From: Rhodanobacter sp. C06
GTDB taxonomy: Bacteria > Pseudomonadota > Gammaproteobacteria > Xanthomonadales > Rhodanobacteraceae
Length of the DNA: 64,000 nucleotides
Direction of reading: 5' to 3'
Assembly (NCBI RefSeq): GCF_002001105.1
Contig: NZ_MUNP01000026.1
Coordinates: 17,894 to 81,893 of the forward strand
Shown here: one piece after another, positions 37,983 to 49,486 of the stretch
Layout: each line of letters opens with the position of its first letter
How positions within the stretch are numbered: position 1 is the first letter of the stretch
The notes under the pieces: model-generated
Database searches by the model: none
The model's input: only the letters and a program-made list of their open reading frames with translations
What the model was told of the DNA's origin: nothing
Translations under genes and position numbers: made by a program

Positions 37983-39242
37983 TCAGGCGGCCACCGTGGC
38001 GCGATGCGGCTGTTCGGCGGCCATGCGCGCCAGCACCCGTTCCATGCGCGCGAACACCTCGCTCAGCTGCGCCGGCTGCGGCAGCAGGGTGAGGCGCAGG
38101 TGGCGGCTGGCCGGCACGTTGAAGCTGGTGCCGGGCACCACCAGCACCTGTTCCTCTTCGAGCAGGCGCAGCGCGAAGGCCTCGTCGTCGAACGCGGGCA
38201 GGCGGTCGGCGCGCACCTGCGGGAAGGCGTACAGCGCGCCGGCGGGCGCCACCACGTCGAGATAAGCGCTGGCGGCCACGCCGTCGAGCACGGCCTGGCG
38301 CGCCTCGTGCAGCCGCCCGCCCGGCGCGGTGAGCGCCGTGATGGTGGGCGCGTCCGCCAGCGCCGGAATCACCGCCCACTGCGCGGTGACGTTCGCGCAC
38401 AGGCGCAGCGCGGCGAGCAATTGCAGCGCATCGCGGTAGTCGGCGCTGCGCGCGGGGTCGCCGGACAGCGAGAGCCAGCCCACCCGGTAGCCGCAGGCGC
38501 GATGCACCTTGCTGAGGCCCCCAAGGCTGACGCAGGGCACCTGGCCGGCGACTTCCGCCAGTGGCTGGAACGGCGCGTCGTCGTAGAGGATCTCGTCGTA
38601 GATCTCGTCGGTCAGCAGCAGCAGGCCGTGGCGCGCGGCCACCGCCACGATGCGCTCCAGCAGCGCGCGCGGATAGACCGCGCCGGTGGGGTTGTTCGGG
38701 TTGATCAGCACCAATGCCCTGGTACGGGATGTGACCAGTGCCTCGATCTCGTCCGGGTCGGGCTGGTGGCCGTGCTCGGCGAGGCAGCGGTAGTAGCGCG
38801 GCTTGCCGCCGTTCAAGATGGTGGCGGCGCTCCACAGCGGGTAGTCGGGGCTGGGCAGCAGCACCTCGTCGCCGGGCTGCAGCAGGGCGCGCAGGCTGAG
38901 GTCGATCAGCTCGCTGACGCCGTTGCCGATGAAGATGCGCTCCACCTCCACGTCGCGCGCGCCGCGGGCGCGTTGCTGCGCGGCGATCGCCTCGCGGGCC
39001 GCTTCCAGGCCTTGCTCGTGGCCGTAGGCCTCGCTCTCGGGCAGGTGCGCGGCGATCGCCTCGCGCAGGTGCGCCGGCGCCTGGAAGCCGTAGCGGCCGG
39101 GGTTGCCGATATTGAGCTTGATGATGTCGCGGCCGGCGGCCTCCAGCTCGCGGGCACGCCGGGTAAGTGCGCCGCGGATCTCGTAACGCACGTCCGCCAG
39201 ATGCGTGCTGGGTCTGATCGAAGCCAACGCCGGAATCCTCAT
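37983..39242 (-). CDS. alaA: alanine/glutamate-pyruvate-type aminotransferase (AlaA-like)
   Basis: The product (419 aa) is a fold-type I PLP aminotransferase of the AlaA/YfbQ group. It shows LNIGNPGRYGFQAP, IFIGNGVSELIDLSLRALL, the substrate/PLP block VLINPNNPTGAVYP, LTDEIYDEILYDD (Asp to the pyridine N) and the Schiff-base Lys in LGGLSKVHRACGYRVGW. AlaA transfers the amino group between alanine and 2-oxoglutarate. It is convergent with mpl (28-base gap) and divergent from rsgA. The symbol rests on sequence resemblance. Confidence 0.88.
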   Translation of the reverse strand: MRIPALASIRPSTHLADVRYEIRGALTRRARELEAAGRDIIKLNIGNPGRYGFQAPAHLREAIAAHLPESEAYGHEQGLEAAREAIAAQQRARGARDVEVERIFIGNGVSELIDLSLRALLQPGDEVLLPSPDYPLWSAATILNGGKPRYYRCLAEHGHQPDPDEIEALVTSRTRALVLINPNNPTGAVYPRALLERIVAVAARHGLLLLTDEIYDEILYDDAPFQPLAEVAGQVPCVSLGGLSKVHRACGYRVGWLSLSGDPARSADYRDALQLLAALRLCANVTAQWAVIPALADAPTITALTAPGGRLHEARQAVLDGVAASAYLDVVAPAGALYAFPQVRADRLPAFDDEAFALRLLEEEQVLVVPGTSFNVPASRHLRLTLLPQPAQLSEVFARMERVLARMAAEQPHRATVAA

Positions 39243-39373
39243 GGCCGGCCGGAGCGCCGGTTTGCGCCGATGCTAGCAGCATGGTGCGGTGCAGCGCGAG
39301 CCGCTCGGCTGGCTTTGCACGGGCATTTCCGAGGCAGGGCATAATCGCCCTTACCGGCGGAAATCCCTGACTC

Positions 39374-40429
39374 ATGAGTGACGCTGAAACGACAGAGCGA
39401 CTGCGGCGCATCGGCTGGCGCGGCAACGCCTTGCCGGCGACCGGCCGCCAGCTGGCGCGGGTGGTGGCGCAGCACCGCACCGGCTACGAGCTGCACGACG
39501 GCGAACGCAGTTTCGGCGCACAGCCGGCCGGACATTTCCTGAAGCGCAGCCTCGATCCGGCCGAACGGCCGGCGGTAGGCGATTTCGTGGAGATCGAGCC
39601 GGGCCAGCCGCCGCACATCGTCGCCGTGCTGCCGCGGCGCAGCGTGCTGTCGCGCGCCGCCGCGGGCGAACGCTACGCGCGCCAGCTGATCGCCACCAAT
39701 ATCGACTACGTGCTGGTGCTCACCGGGCTGGACGGCGACTACAACCCGGCGCGCATCGAGCGCTACCTCTCGCTGATCGAGGATTCCGGCGCACGGCCCG
39801 TGGTGCTGCTGAGCAAACCCGACCTGCACGAGGACGCCACTGCGCGCATCGACGAACTGCGCGCGCGGCTGGCGCCCGGCACCGCCGTCCATGCGATCAA
39901 CGGCAAGGATGCCGCCAGCGCGGCGCAGCTCGCGCCCTACCTGCAGCCCGGCGACAGCGCGGTGCTGGTGGGCTCCTCCGGCGCCGGCAAGTCCACGCTC
40001 ACCAACACCTTGCTCGGCATCGACAAGATGGCCACCAGTGCGGTGCGCCACCACGACAGCCGCGGCCGCCACACCACCACGCACCGCGCGCTGTTGCAGC
40101 TGCCCACCGGCGGCTGCCTGATCGACACCCCCGGCATGCGCGAGCTGAAGCTCACCGGCGAGGAGAACCTCGACCTGTTCGCCGACATCGAGGAACTGGC
40201 CGCGGCCTGCCGCTTCGCCGACTGCGGCCACGGCAGCGAACCGGGCTGCGCGGTGCAGGCCGCGCTCGACAGCGGCGAACTGTCGCCGGAGCGCTGGCGC
40301 AATTATCTCAAGCTGCGCGACGAGCGCGAGGAGCAGGCCAGCACGCTGGAGGCGAAGCTGCGCCGCCAGCGTGGCGGCCGGCCGATCGAGCGGCCGCACG
40401 CGCCGCGCGGCCGGCGGGAGCGGGAGTGA
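39374..40429 (+). CDS. rsgA: small ribosomal subunit biogenesis GTPase RsgA
   Basis: RsgA checks late maturation of the 30S subunit. The product (351 aa) has an OB-fold (about 25-100) and a circularly permuted GTPase domain, with G4 (LLSKPDL) first, then G1 GSSGAGKST and G3 IDTPGMREL. The C-terminal zinc knuckle has CRFADCGHGSEPGC. G4 has SKPD in place of NKxD, a common variant here. Upstream, TTGCAC (39315-39320) and CATAAT (39340-39345), 19 bases apart, are a candidate promoter. Confidence 0.95.
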   Translation: MSDAETTERLRRIGWRGNALPATGRQLARVVAQHRTGYELHDGERSFGAQPAGHFLKRSLDPAERPAVGDFVEIEPGQPPHIVAVLPRRSVLSRAAAGERYARQLIATNIDYVLVLTGLDGDYNPARIERYLSLIEDSGARPVVLLSKPDLHEDATARIDELRARLAPGTAVHAINGKDAASAAQLAPYLQPGDSAVLVGSSGAGKSTLTNTLLGIDKMATSAVRHHDSRGRHTTTHRALLQLPTGGCLIDTPGMRELKLTGEENLDLFADIEELAAACRFADCGHGSEPGCAVQAALDSGELSPERWRNYLKLRDEREEQASTLEAKLRRQRGGRPIERPHAPRGRRERE

Positions 40430-40538
40430 TGCGCTTGCGATTCGGCCTCGCTGCTCGTCATTCCGGCCCGCGCCGGAATGACGGTTGGACGTTTCGTTCT
40501 GACGAGAGTGTGATCGTCGACGCCGAAGGGATGTCGGC

Positions 40539-41807
40539 ATGAACAACATCGCCGCCGCCCTGCAACACGCTGCCGCGCTCGACCAGCGCTTGCTCACTGC
40601 GGCGAAGGGCATCCACATCCTGCCCACGGTGGCGTGGCCGGCTTCGCTGGAGAACCGCATGATCGCGGACTACGCGGTCGGGCGCTTCGCCCTGCCCGAG
40701 GTTCAGTACGAGCGGCCCAACCTCGCTGCCGCACGCGCCGAGCTGGTGGCGATCGAGCGCGAGGCGGCGACGCTGGGCGGCGATCCGCTGGGCGATTACC
40801 TCGCGCGTACCGCCGAGTCCTGGCGCATCGCGGCGGAGATGCTGGAGGCGGTGGGCAGCGACGGGGTCAGCGCGCCGTCGATCGCGCTGTACGGCCGGCC
40901 CGGCGACGCGCTTCCCGGTAGCCAGCGCAGCAACCTCGATGCGGCGCGCTACTTCGTGGAGCTGTCGGACGAATTGGGCGCCGACTTGCTCGCCGACGAC
41001 GCCCGCGAGGGGATCAGCGCCGAGACGCTGCGCGACGAGCTGGCGAAGACCCTGGACGATTTCTTCGGCGCGGACACGGTGAAGGTGGAGGTCGACCCCG
41101 AGCTCACCGCCAAGGCTGCCGCGGGCGCCACCCGCATCCGCCTGCGTGGCGGCGCCAGTTTCACGGACTACGATCGCCACCAGTTGCTGGCGCACGAGGC
41201 GCTGGTGCACACGCTCACCGCCTTGAACGGCCGCGCGCAGCCGCTGTTGGCCTCGCTGGGGCGCACCTCGCCGCGCGTCACCGCCACCCAGGAAGGGCTG
41301 GCGGTGTTTGCCGAGCTGATGTCGGGGGCGATCGACATCGCGCGGCTGAAGCGCATCAGCCTGCGCATCCTGGCGATCGACATGGCGCTGTCCGGCGCCG
41401 ATTTCGTCGAGGTCTACCGGTTCTTCGTGGCGCACGGGCAGAGCGCGGCGGACAGCTTCCATTCCGCCCAGCGCGTGTTCCGCGGCGTGCCGCTCGGCGG
41501 CGGCGCGGCGTTCGCCAAGGACAACGTCTACCTCAGCGGCCTGCTCACGGTGCACACCTTCTTCCGCTGGGCGCTGAAGGAGCGGCGACTGGAGATGCTG
41601 CGCCATCTGTTCGCCGGCAAGCTCACGCTGCACGACGTGGTGGCGCTGCAGCCGCATTTCGCATCCGGCGCGATCGCGCCGCCGCGCTGGCTGCCGCCGT
41701 GGATGCAGCACGTGCATGGCCTGGCCGGCAAGCTGGCGTTCTCGGTGTTCGTCAACGGCATCCGCATGGGCAAGGTCCACGCCGACGAATTGTCGCTGGG
41801 CGTGTAG
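40539..41807 (+). CDS. DUF1704 (QEGLA-motif) putative metallo-carboxypeptidase
   Basis: The product (422 aa) belongs to the DUF1704/TIGR02421 family, named flavohemoglobin expression-modulating QEGLA motif proteins. The HExxxH motif is HEALVH (H219, E220, H224), and TQEGLAVFAEL (about 251-255) supplies the third ligand region. The same domain was identified in animal MATCAP enzymes as a tyrosine carboxypeptidase for tubulin. Bacterial members have no known substrate. No signal peptide or membrane segment is evident. The gene lies between rsgA and maeB on one strand with short gaps, but no overlap suggests coupling. Confidence 0.88.
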   Translation: MNNIAAALQHAAALDQRLLTAAKGIHILPTVAWPASLENRMIADYAVGRFALPEVQYERPNLAAARAELVAIEREAATLGGDPLGDYLARTAESWRIAAEMLEAVGSDGVSAPSIALYGRPGDALPGSQRSNLDAARYFVELSDELGADLLADDAREGISAETLRDELAKTLDDFFGADTVKVEVDPELTAKAAAGATRIRLRGGASFTDYDRHQLLAHEALVHTLTALNGRAQPLLASLGRTSPRVTATQEGLAVFAELMSGAIDIARLKRISLRILAIDMALSGADFVEVYRFFVAHGQSAADSFHSAQRVFRGVPLGGGAAFAKDNVYLSGLLTVHTFFRWALKERRLEMLRHLFAGKLTLHDVVALQPHFASGAIAPPRWLPPWMQHVHGLAGKLAFSVFVNGIRMGKVHADELSLGV

Positions 41808-41876
41808 CCGACAGCGCAGTGCTACCATGGCGCGAGCCGCCTTGCGGCCCCCCGAATCCCACGAAAAGCCCCGTCC

Positions 41877-44150
<2,274 letters not shown>

Positions 44151-44156
<6 letters not shown>

Positions 44157-44183
44157 CAGGCTGTCGAAGACAGCCTGCTAGCT
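44151..44183 (+). terminator. hairpin spanning the maeB stop codon
   Basis: A 15-bp perfect stem (44151-44165 with 44169-44183, AGCTAGCAGGCTGTC) with a GAA loop includes the TAG stop (44154-44156). No T-run follows. It could end the transcript with Rho or protect the mRNA 3' end. Confidence 0.6.
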
Positions 44184-44270
44184 GCGCGCAAAGGATGAGG
44201 CGGGCGCCGGAGCCGGACGCTGCTGCGCCGTGAGATGTTTGGCAAGCGAACCCGCTCACCGCGTTCGCCT

Positions 44271-44402
44271 CCTCTCCCCATTGGGGAGAGGATTGAGGTG
44301 AGGGGCGGGTGCTCGCGAAGGTGCGTGATCGAAGCGCGCTTCGTAGCCTCCACGCCGCCAGCTTGCCCCCTAACCCCGGCCCTCTCCCCAAAGGGGAGAG
44401 GG
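44271..44402. repeat. inverted pair of GGGGAGAGGG palindromes upstream of aceE
   Basis: Stem-loop 1 is CCTCTCCCCA (44271-44280) with TGGGGAGAGG (44282-44291), followed by ATTGAGGTGAGGGG. Stem-loop 2 is CCCTCTCCCC (44380-44389) with GGGGAGAGGG (44393-44402), preceded by CCCCCTAACCCCGG. They face each other 88 bases apart, like a BIME. The remaining bases of the 409-base maeB-aceE gap hold only the maeB hairpin and the aceE leader. Confidence 0.8.
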
Positions 44403-44565
44403 GGAAAGTCGCGCTCCCATGCGCCCCCGCATGGCGTCCATCGACGGACGTCCAACTGGCAGCGATGTGCCGCGAAGGCTAGACTTGGACGTCGGCCTGC
44501 CGCTTCCCCGGCGACGGCTTCCCCTACAGGCATCTGCGCCGCATGGCGCTGCGGAGAATCTTCCC

Positions 44566-47262
44566 ATGGATCAGCTCGACGACGTCCTCAACCAGGATCT
44601 CGATCCCACCGAAACCCGCGAATGGATCGACTCGCTCAGCGCGGTCATCAGCCATGACGGCACCGAGCGCGCGCACTACCTGCTGGAGCAGATGGTCGAT
44701 TCGACGCGCCGTGCCGGCGGCTACCTGCCGTTCGATCCCACCACCGCCTATGTCAACACCATCGCGCCGGCGAACGAGGCGAAGAGCCCGGGCGACGCGG
44801 CGATGGAATGGCGCATCCGCTCGCTGATCCGCTGGAACGCGATGGCGATGGTGGTGCGCGCGAACCGCAAGCCGGGCGAGCTGGGCGGGCATATCGCGAG
44901 TTTCGCCTCGTCGGCCACGCTGTACGACGTGGGCTTCAACCACTTCTGGCGCGCGCCCAGCGCCGACCATCCGGGCGACCTGGTGTTCCATCAGGGCCAT
45001 TCCAGCCCCGGCATCTACGCGCGCTCCTTCCTCGAAGGCCGCTTTGCCGAGGACCAGCTCGACCTCTTCCGCTCCGACGTGATCGGCCACGGCCGTTCGC
45101 TGACCTCCTACCCGCACCCGTGGCTGATGCCGGACTACTGGCAGGTGCCCACGGTGTCGATGGGCCTGGGCCCGATCCAGGCGATCTACCAGGCGCAGTT
45201 CTTCAAGTATCTGGAGAACCGCGGACTGGTGCCGAAGACCGACCGCAAGGTGTGGTGCTTCCTGGGCGACGGCGAAACGGACGAGCCGGAGTCGCTGGGC
45301 GCGATCGCGCTGGCCGGCCGCGAAGGCCTGGACAACCTGGTGTTCGTGATCAACTGCAACCTGCAGCGCCTGGACGGCCCGGTGCGCGGCAACGGCAAGA
45401 TCATCCAGGAGCTGGAGGGCGTGTTCCGTGGCGCCGGCTGGAACGCGATCAAGGTGATCTGGGGTTCCTACTGGGATCCGCTCCTCGCGCGCGACAAGGA
45501 CGGCGTGCTGCGCAAGCTGATGATGGAAACCGTCGATGGCGAGTACCAGGCTTGCAAGGCCTTCGGCGGCGCGTACACGCGCGAGCACTTCTTCGGCAAG
45601 TACCCGCAGACGCGCGAGATGGTCGCCAACCTCAGCGACGACGACATCTGGCGCCTCAATCGCGGCGGCCACGATCCGCACAAGGTCTACGCGGCCTACC
45701 ACGCGGCGACGCAGACCAAGGGCATGCCCACGGTGATCCTCGCCAAGACGGTGAAGGGCTACGGCATGGGCATCGGTACCGGCGAATCGCAGAACCCCAC
45801 GCACCAGCAGAAGAAGCTGGACGACGAGGCGGTGCGGCATTTCCGCGACCGTTTCCAGATCCCGATCGCCGACGACAAGCTGCACGAGGTGCCATACTAC
45901 CACCCCGGCAAGAACTCGCCGGAAGTGGAGTACATGATGGAGCGGCGCCGCGCGCTGGGCGGCTTCCTGCCGCAGCGCCGCCGCAAGGCCGACGCCAAGC
46001 TGAAGGCGCCGGAGCTCGCGGCGTTCGAGCAAATCACCAAGGGCACCGGCGAGCGCGAGATCAGCACCACGATGGCGCTGGTGCGCGGCATGAACCTCTT
46101 GCTGCGCGACAAGCAGCTCGGCGAACGCGTGGTGCCGATCGTGGCCGACGAGGCGCGCACCTTCGGCATGGAGGGCATGTTCCGCCAGATCGGCATCTAC
46201 GCGCCGTTCGGCCAGAAGTACCGCCCGCAGGATTCCGACCAGCTGCTGTACTACCGCGAGGACCAGAAGGGCCAGGTGCTGCAGCAGGGCATCAGCGAAG
46301 CCGGCGGCATGGCTTCGTGGATGGCCGCGGCCACCAGCTACAGCATCAGCAACCAGGCGATGTTGCCGTTCTTCATCTACTACTCGATGTTCGGCTTCCA
46401 GCGCATCGGCGACCTGTGCTGGGCCTCCGGCGACATGCGCGCGCGCGGCTTCCTGGTCGGCGGCACCGCCGGCCGCACCACGCTGAACGGCGAGGGCCTG
46501 CAGCACGAGGACGGCCACTCGCACCTGATGGCCGGCACGATCCCGAACGTGAAGGCCTACGACCCCACGTTCTCCTACGAGGTGGCGGTGATCCTGCAGG
46601 ACGGCGTGCGCAGCATGATGCAGGAGCAGGAGGACCACTATTACTACGTCACCGTGATGAACGAGAACTACGCTCATCCGGACATGCCCGAGGGCAGCGC
46701 CGAGGGCATCATCAAGGGCATGTACCTGTTCAAGGACGGCGGCAAGCCGAAGAAGGGCGAGCCGCGCGTGCAGCTGCTCGGTTCGGGCACCATCCTGCGC
46801 GAAGTGATCGCGGCGGCCGAACTGCTGGACAAGGACTTCGGCGTGAAGTCCGACATCTGGTCCTGCCCCAGCTTCATCGAGCTGCGCCGCGACGGCTTCG
46901 ACGCCGAGCGCTGGAACCGCCTGCATCCCGAGGACAAGCAGCGCGTGCCCTACGTCACCGGCCTGCTGGAAGGCCGCGGCGGCCCGGCGATCGCCGCCAC
47001 CGACTACGTGCGCGAGTACGCCGACCAGATCCGCGCCTTCCTGCCCGACGGCATGCGCTACACCGTGCTCGGCACCGACGGCTACGGCCGCTCGGACACC
47101 CGCGCGCACCTGCGCGAGTTCTTCGAGGTGGACCGCCACTGGATCGCCCACGCCGCGTTGGCCGCGCTGGCGAAGGACGGCAAGGTCAACGCCAAGGACG
47201 TGGCCCGCGCGATCAAGGAATACAAGCTCGACCCGGAGAAACCCAACCCGATCACGGTGTGA
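44566..47262 (+). CDS. aceE: pyruvate dehydrogenase E1 component, homodimeric type
   Basis: AceE is the thiamin pyrophosphate-dependent decarboxylase of the pyruvate dehydrogenase complex. The product (898 aa; Escherichia coli 887) has the TPP-binding GDG-n motif in FLGDGETDEPESLGAIALAG ending in NCNLQRLDGPVRGNGKIIQE. It also has GHSSPGIYARSFLEGR and EDQKGQVLQQGISEAGGMAS. ATG 44566 (MDQLDDVLNQ) has GGAGA about 9 bases upstream; the frame upstream lies in the repeat region and is not coding. No aceF follows: a strong terminator and an opposing gene do. The E2 and E3 genes must lie elsewhere. Confidence 0.97.
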   Translation: MDQLDDVLNQDLDPTETREWIDSLSAVISHDGTERAHYLLEQMVDSTRRAGGYLPFDPTTAYVNTIAPANEAKSPGDAAMEWRIRSLIRWNAMAMVVRANRKPGELGGHIASFASSATLYDVGFNHFWRAPSADHPGDLVFHQGHSSPGIYARSFLEGRFAEDQLDLFRSDVIGHGRSLTSYPHPWLMPDYWQVPTVSMGLGPIQAIYQAQFFKYLENRGLVPKTDRKVWCFLGDGETDEPESLGAIALAGREGLDNLVFVINCNLQRLDGPVRGNGKIIQELEGVFRGAGWNAIKVIWGSYWDPLLARDKDGVLRKLMMETVDGEYQACKAFGGAYTREHFFGKYPQTREMVANLSDDDIWRLNRGGHDPHKVYAAYHAATQTKGMPTVILAKTVKGYGMGIGTGESQNPTHQQKKLDDEAVRHFRDRFQIPIADDKLHEVPYYHPGKNSPEVEYMMERRRALGGFLPQRRRKADAKLKAPELAAFEQITKGTGEREISTTMALVRGMNLLLRDKQLGERVVPIVADEARTFGMEGMFRQIGIYAPFGQKYRPQDSDQLLYYREDQKGQVLQQGISEAGGMASWMAAATSYSISNQAMLPFFIYYSMFGFQRIGDLCWASGDMRARGFLVGGTAGRTTLNGEGLQHEDGHSHLMAGTIPNVKAYDPTFSYEVAVILQDGVRSMMQEQEDHYYYVTVMNENYAHPDMPEGSAEGIIKGMYLFKDGGKPKKGEPRVQLLGSGTILREVIAAAELLDKDFGVKSDIWSCPSFIELRRDGFDAERWNRLHPEDKQRVPYVTGLLEGRGGPAIAATDYVREYADQIRAFLPDGMRYTVLGTDGYGRSDTRAHLREFFEVDRHWIAHAALAALAKDGKVNAKDVARAIKEYKLDPEKPNPITV

Positions 47263-47320
47263 GCCGGGACGGCGAGCCAAAAGCAAGGCATCGCCACGGT
47301 ATGAGCCGCTGGCGATATGA

Positions 47321-47352
47321 CAAGAAAACCCGCCGCGTGGCGGGTTTTCTTG
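47321..47352 (+). terminator. strong bidirectional terminator after aceE
   Basis: A 14-bp perfect stem CAAGAAAACCCGCC (47321-47334 with 47339-47352) with a GCGT loop has A-runs and T-runs on both sides. It can therefore end aceE (plus) and the opposing MFS gene (minus). Confidence 0.9.
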
Positions 47353-47417
47353 TTTGGGGCGCGTGCCCGCGAATGGCCGTCCGTTTGATTCCAGCGATCA
47401 TCGATGATCGCAAGGGA

Positions 47418-49025
47418 TCACTCCGACAGCCGACGCTGGATCGCCTCCAGCGCGTGGCCGCGGGTCTCGATCCCGTGGCGCGCCAGCAGCCAGCCGGCGG
47501 CGGCCATCGGCAAGGCGATCAGCAGCGCCGACAGCGCGAAGTGCGCGAACAGGCCCAGCACGCCCAGCGCCGCGCCCAGGATGCCGCCGAACTTCGAGCT
47601 GGCGGCGATCAGACCCGAGCCGCTGCCGCGCAGGTGCACCGGGTAGATCTCCGCCGCATACGGGATCATCGTGGCGATCACGCCGCCGCTGCTCACCAGC
47701 AGCGCCGCGGTGGTGGCGATCATCGGGGCCTCGGCCCGTGCGCCGCTGAAGGCAAGCGCGCAGAACGCGGCCAGCGACAACGCGGTCAGTGCGATGAACA
47801 GCACCAGCGTGCGGAAGCTGCTCCAGCGCTGATACAGCCACACCACCGCGGCCGTGCCCGGCACTGCCAGCAGCGCCGAGCGTGCCAGCAGCGCGCTGGC
47901 GGCGTGCGCGTCCAGGCCGAGCTTGGCCAGGTTGGCCGGCAGCCACAGCAGGAAGCCGAAATTCACCAGTCCCCAGGCCAGTCCGCAGGTGCCCAGCCCC
48001 AGCGTGATCCGTGCATGCCGGCCGCGCAGCAACTGGCGCAGGTCGGCCGCCGGGTGCGCGCTTTCCATGATCGGCGGGTCGCTGTCCTCGCCTGTGGGAT
48101 CCTCGCGCAACGCCGCAGGCGAGCCGGCGAAGCGCGCCAGCACCGCGCGTGCCTGCGCATGCAGCCCGGCGTCGGCGAGGAAGCGCGGCGACTCCGGGAT
48201 GTAGCGGTTGATGAACACGATCAGCGCACCGGTCGGCAGGTTCAGCAGCCACAACGCGCGCCAGCTGAAGGACGGCTCCAGCGCGGTGGCCGCGCCCGAG
48301 GCGGCGAGATAGCCGGCCGAAGTGCCCAGCCCGCCCAGCGCCACCAGCAGCCAGCCGCGGTGGGCGGCGGGCACAGTCTCGGCCATCAGGGTGAACGCGA
48401 TCGGCAGCATGCCGCCCGCGGCCGCGCCCATCAGGAAACACATCGCCAGGTTCCAGTCGAATACCGGCATCGTGCCGCAGATCGCGGTGCCCATGAACAG
48501 CAGCGCCGACAGCAGGATCGAGGCGCGGCGGCCGAACCGGTCGGCCAGCCGTCCCCACACCACCGAGCCGAGCGCGGTGCCGGTGAGCGCCGACAGCGCC
48601 AGCCAGCCCGCGGTGGTCATGCAGATGCCGTATTCCGCGGTCATGCCCGGCATCACGAAGGCCAGCGAGGCCGGCTTCATCACGTCGATCGCCAGCGCCA
48701 CCGACAGCGCCGCCGCGAGGATCCAGTGCGCGCGATTCAGCGGCGCGCGATCCGCGATGTGCAGATGCGGCTGGCTGTCGTTGCCTTGGCGGCTGCGCCG
48801 CATTTGCGCCAACCGCGGCATCAGGCCGTAGCCGGCCAGCATCACGCCGCCGGGGATCAGCACCATGCCCACGAGCATGCCGGCATCCATCGGCATGCCG
48901 GCAAGCTGGTAATGCATCGGCGCTGCCATCAGGTACATCGGCAGGTGCAGCAGCACGCCGATCGCCACCGCGACGCAACCCAGCCAGAACGCGAGCGGAT
49001 GATGGAAACGCAGTTCCGGGGACAT
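47418..49025 (-). CDS. MFS transporter with extra N-terminal membrane segments
   Basis: The product (535 aa) has the sugar/organic-acid porter MFS signature GRLADRFGRRASILLSALLF and a second-half repeat. Two additional N-terminal hydrophobic segments (about 10-65) and a basic linker (QMRRSRQGNDSQ) precede the usual twelve-helix core. MKPASLAFVMPGMTAEYGIC and PESPRFLADAG are family blocks of the metabolite:H+ symporter/aromatic acid group. Substrate unknown. The start at ATG 49025 has no clear RBS, so a shorter start at the core cannot be excluded. Confidence 0.82.
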   Translation of the reverse strand: MSPELRFHHPLAFWLGCVAVAIGVLLHLPMYLMAAPMHYQLAGMPMDAGMLVGMVLIPGGVMLAGYGLMPRLAQMRRSRQGNDSQPHLHIADRAPLNRAHWILAAALSVALAIDVMKPASLAFVMPGMTAEYGICMTTAGWLALSALTGTALGSVVWGRLADRFGRRASILLSALLFMGTAICGTMPVFDWNLAMCFLMGAAAGGMLPIAFTLMAETVPAAHRGWLLVALGGLGTSAGYLAASGAATALEPSFSWRALWLLNLPTGALIVFINRYIPESPRFLADAGLHAQARAVLARFAGSPAALREDPTGEDSDPPIMESAHPAADLRQLLRGRHARITLGLGTCGLAWGLVNFGFLLWLPANLAKLGLDAHAASALLARSALLAVPGTAAVVWLYQRWSSFRTLVLFIALTALSLAAFCALAFSGARAEAPMIATTAALLVSSGGVIATMIPYAAEIYPVHLRGSGSGLIAASSKFGGILGAALGVLGLFAHFALSALLIALPMAAAGWLLARHGIETRGHALEAIQRRLSE

Positions 49026-49093
49026 GGCGACCGTCGGGAGAATGACGATCGCCAGCTTAGCAGTGGCGTCGCTGCGCGAGGTCGCGCGCTTGT

Positions 49094-49411
49094 TCAGTCC
49101 TCGTCGTTGTCGCGAAGGACCCGGCGCAGCAGCAGGAACGCACCGATGGTGCCGGCCACGATCGCGACGGTGGCGACCGGGTGGCGGTTCACCTGGCGCC
49201 GGAGCCGCCGGTAGCGGTAGTTCGTCTCGTCGACGAGGTCTTCGGCCGCACGGGCCAGCCGGCGCCGGTAGCCGTCGCCATCGAAACGCGCCGCCGCGTT
49301 GCGCCCGCGGGCGATCCAGCCGCGCGCGGTATCGCCGGCGTCGCCGGCGTAGCGGCGCGCGCGGTCGCCGAGATCGTCCAGGCTTTCTTCGATGTCGCGA
49401 CGGGTACTCAT
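49094..49411 (-). CDS. small membrane-anchored helical protein (DUF883/ElaB-like)
   Basis: The product (105 aa) is a charged amphipathic helix (DIEESLDDLGDRARRYAGDA; about 5-75) followed by one C-terminal membrane segment (HPVATVAIVAGTIGAFLLLR) and a short acidic tail. This is the layout of ElaB/YqjD-type proteins, which anchor to the inner membrane and associate with ribosomes in stationary phase. AGGAG precedes the ATG. Confidence 0.75.
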   Translation of the reverse strand: MSTRRDIEESLDDLGDRARRYAGDAGDTARGWIARGRNAAARFDGDGYRRRLARAAEDLVDETNYRYRRLRRQVNRHPVATVAIVAGTIGAFLLLRRVLRDNDED

Positions 49412-49486
49412 GACGGACTCCTGCAGGAACCGGCACCACGCTGCCAGCGCCGGCGTGAGCTGCGTGTAAATGGCGCGCCGCGGCGT

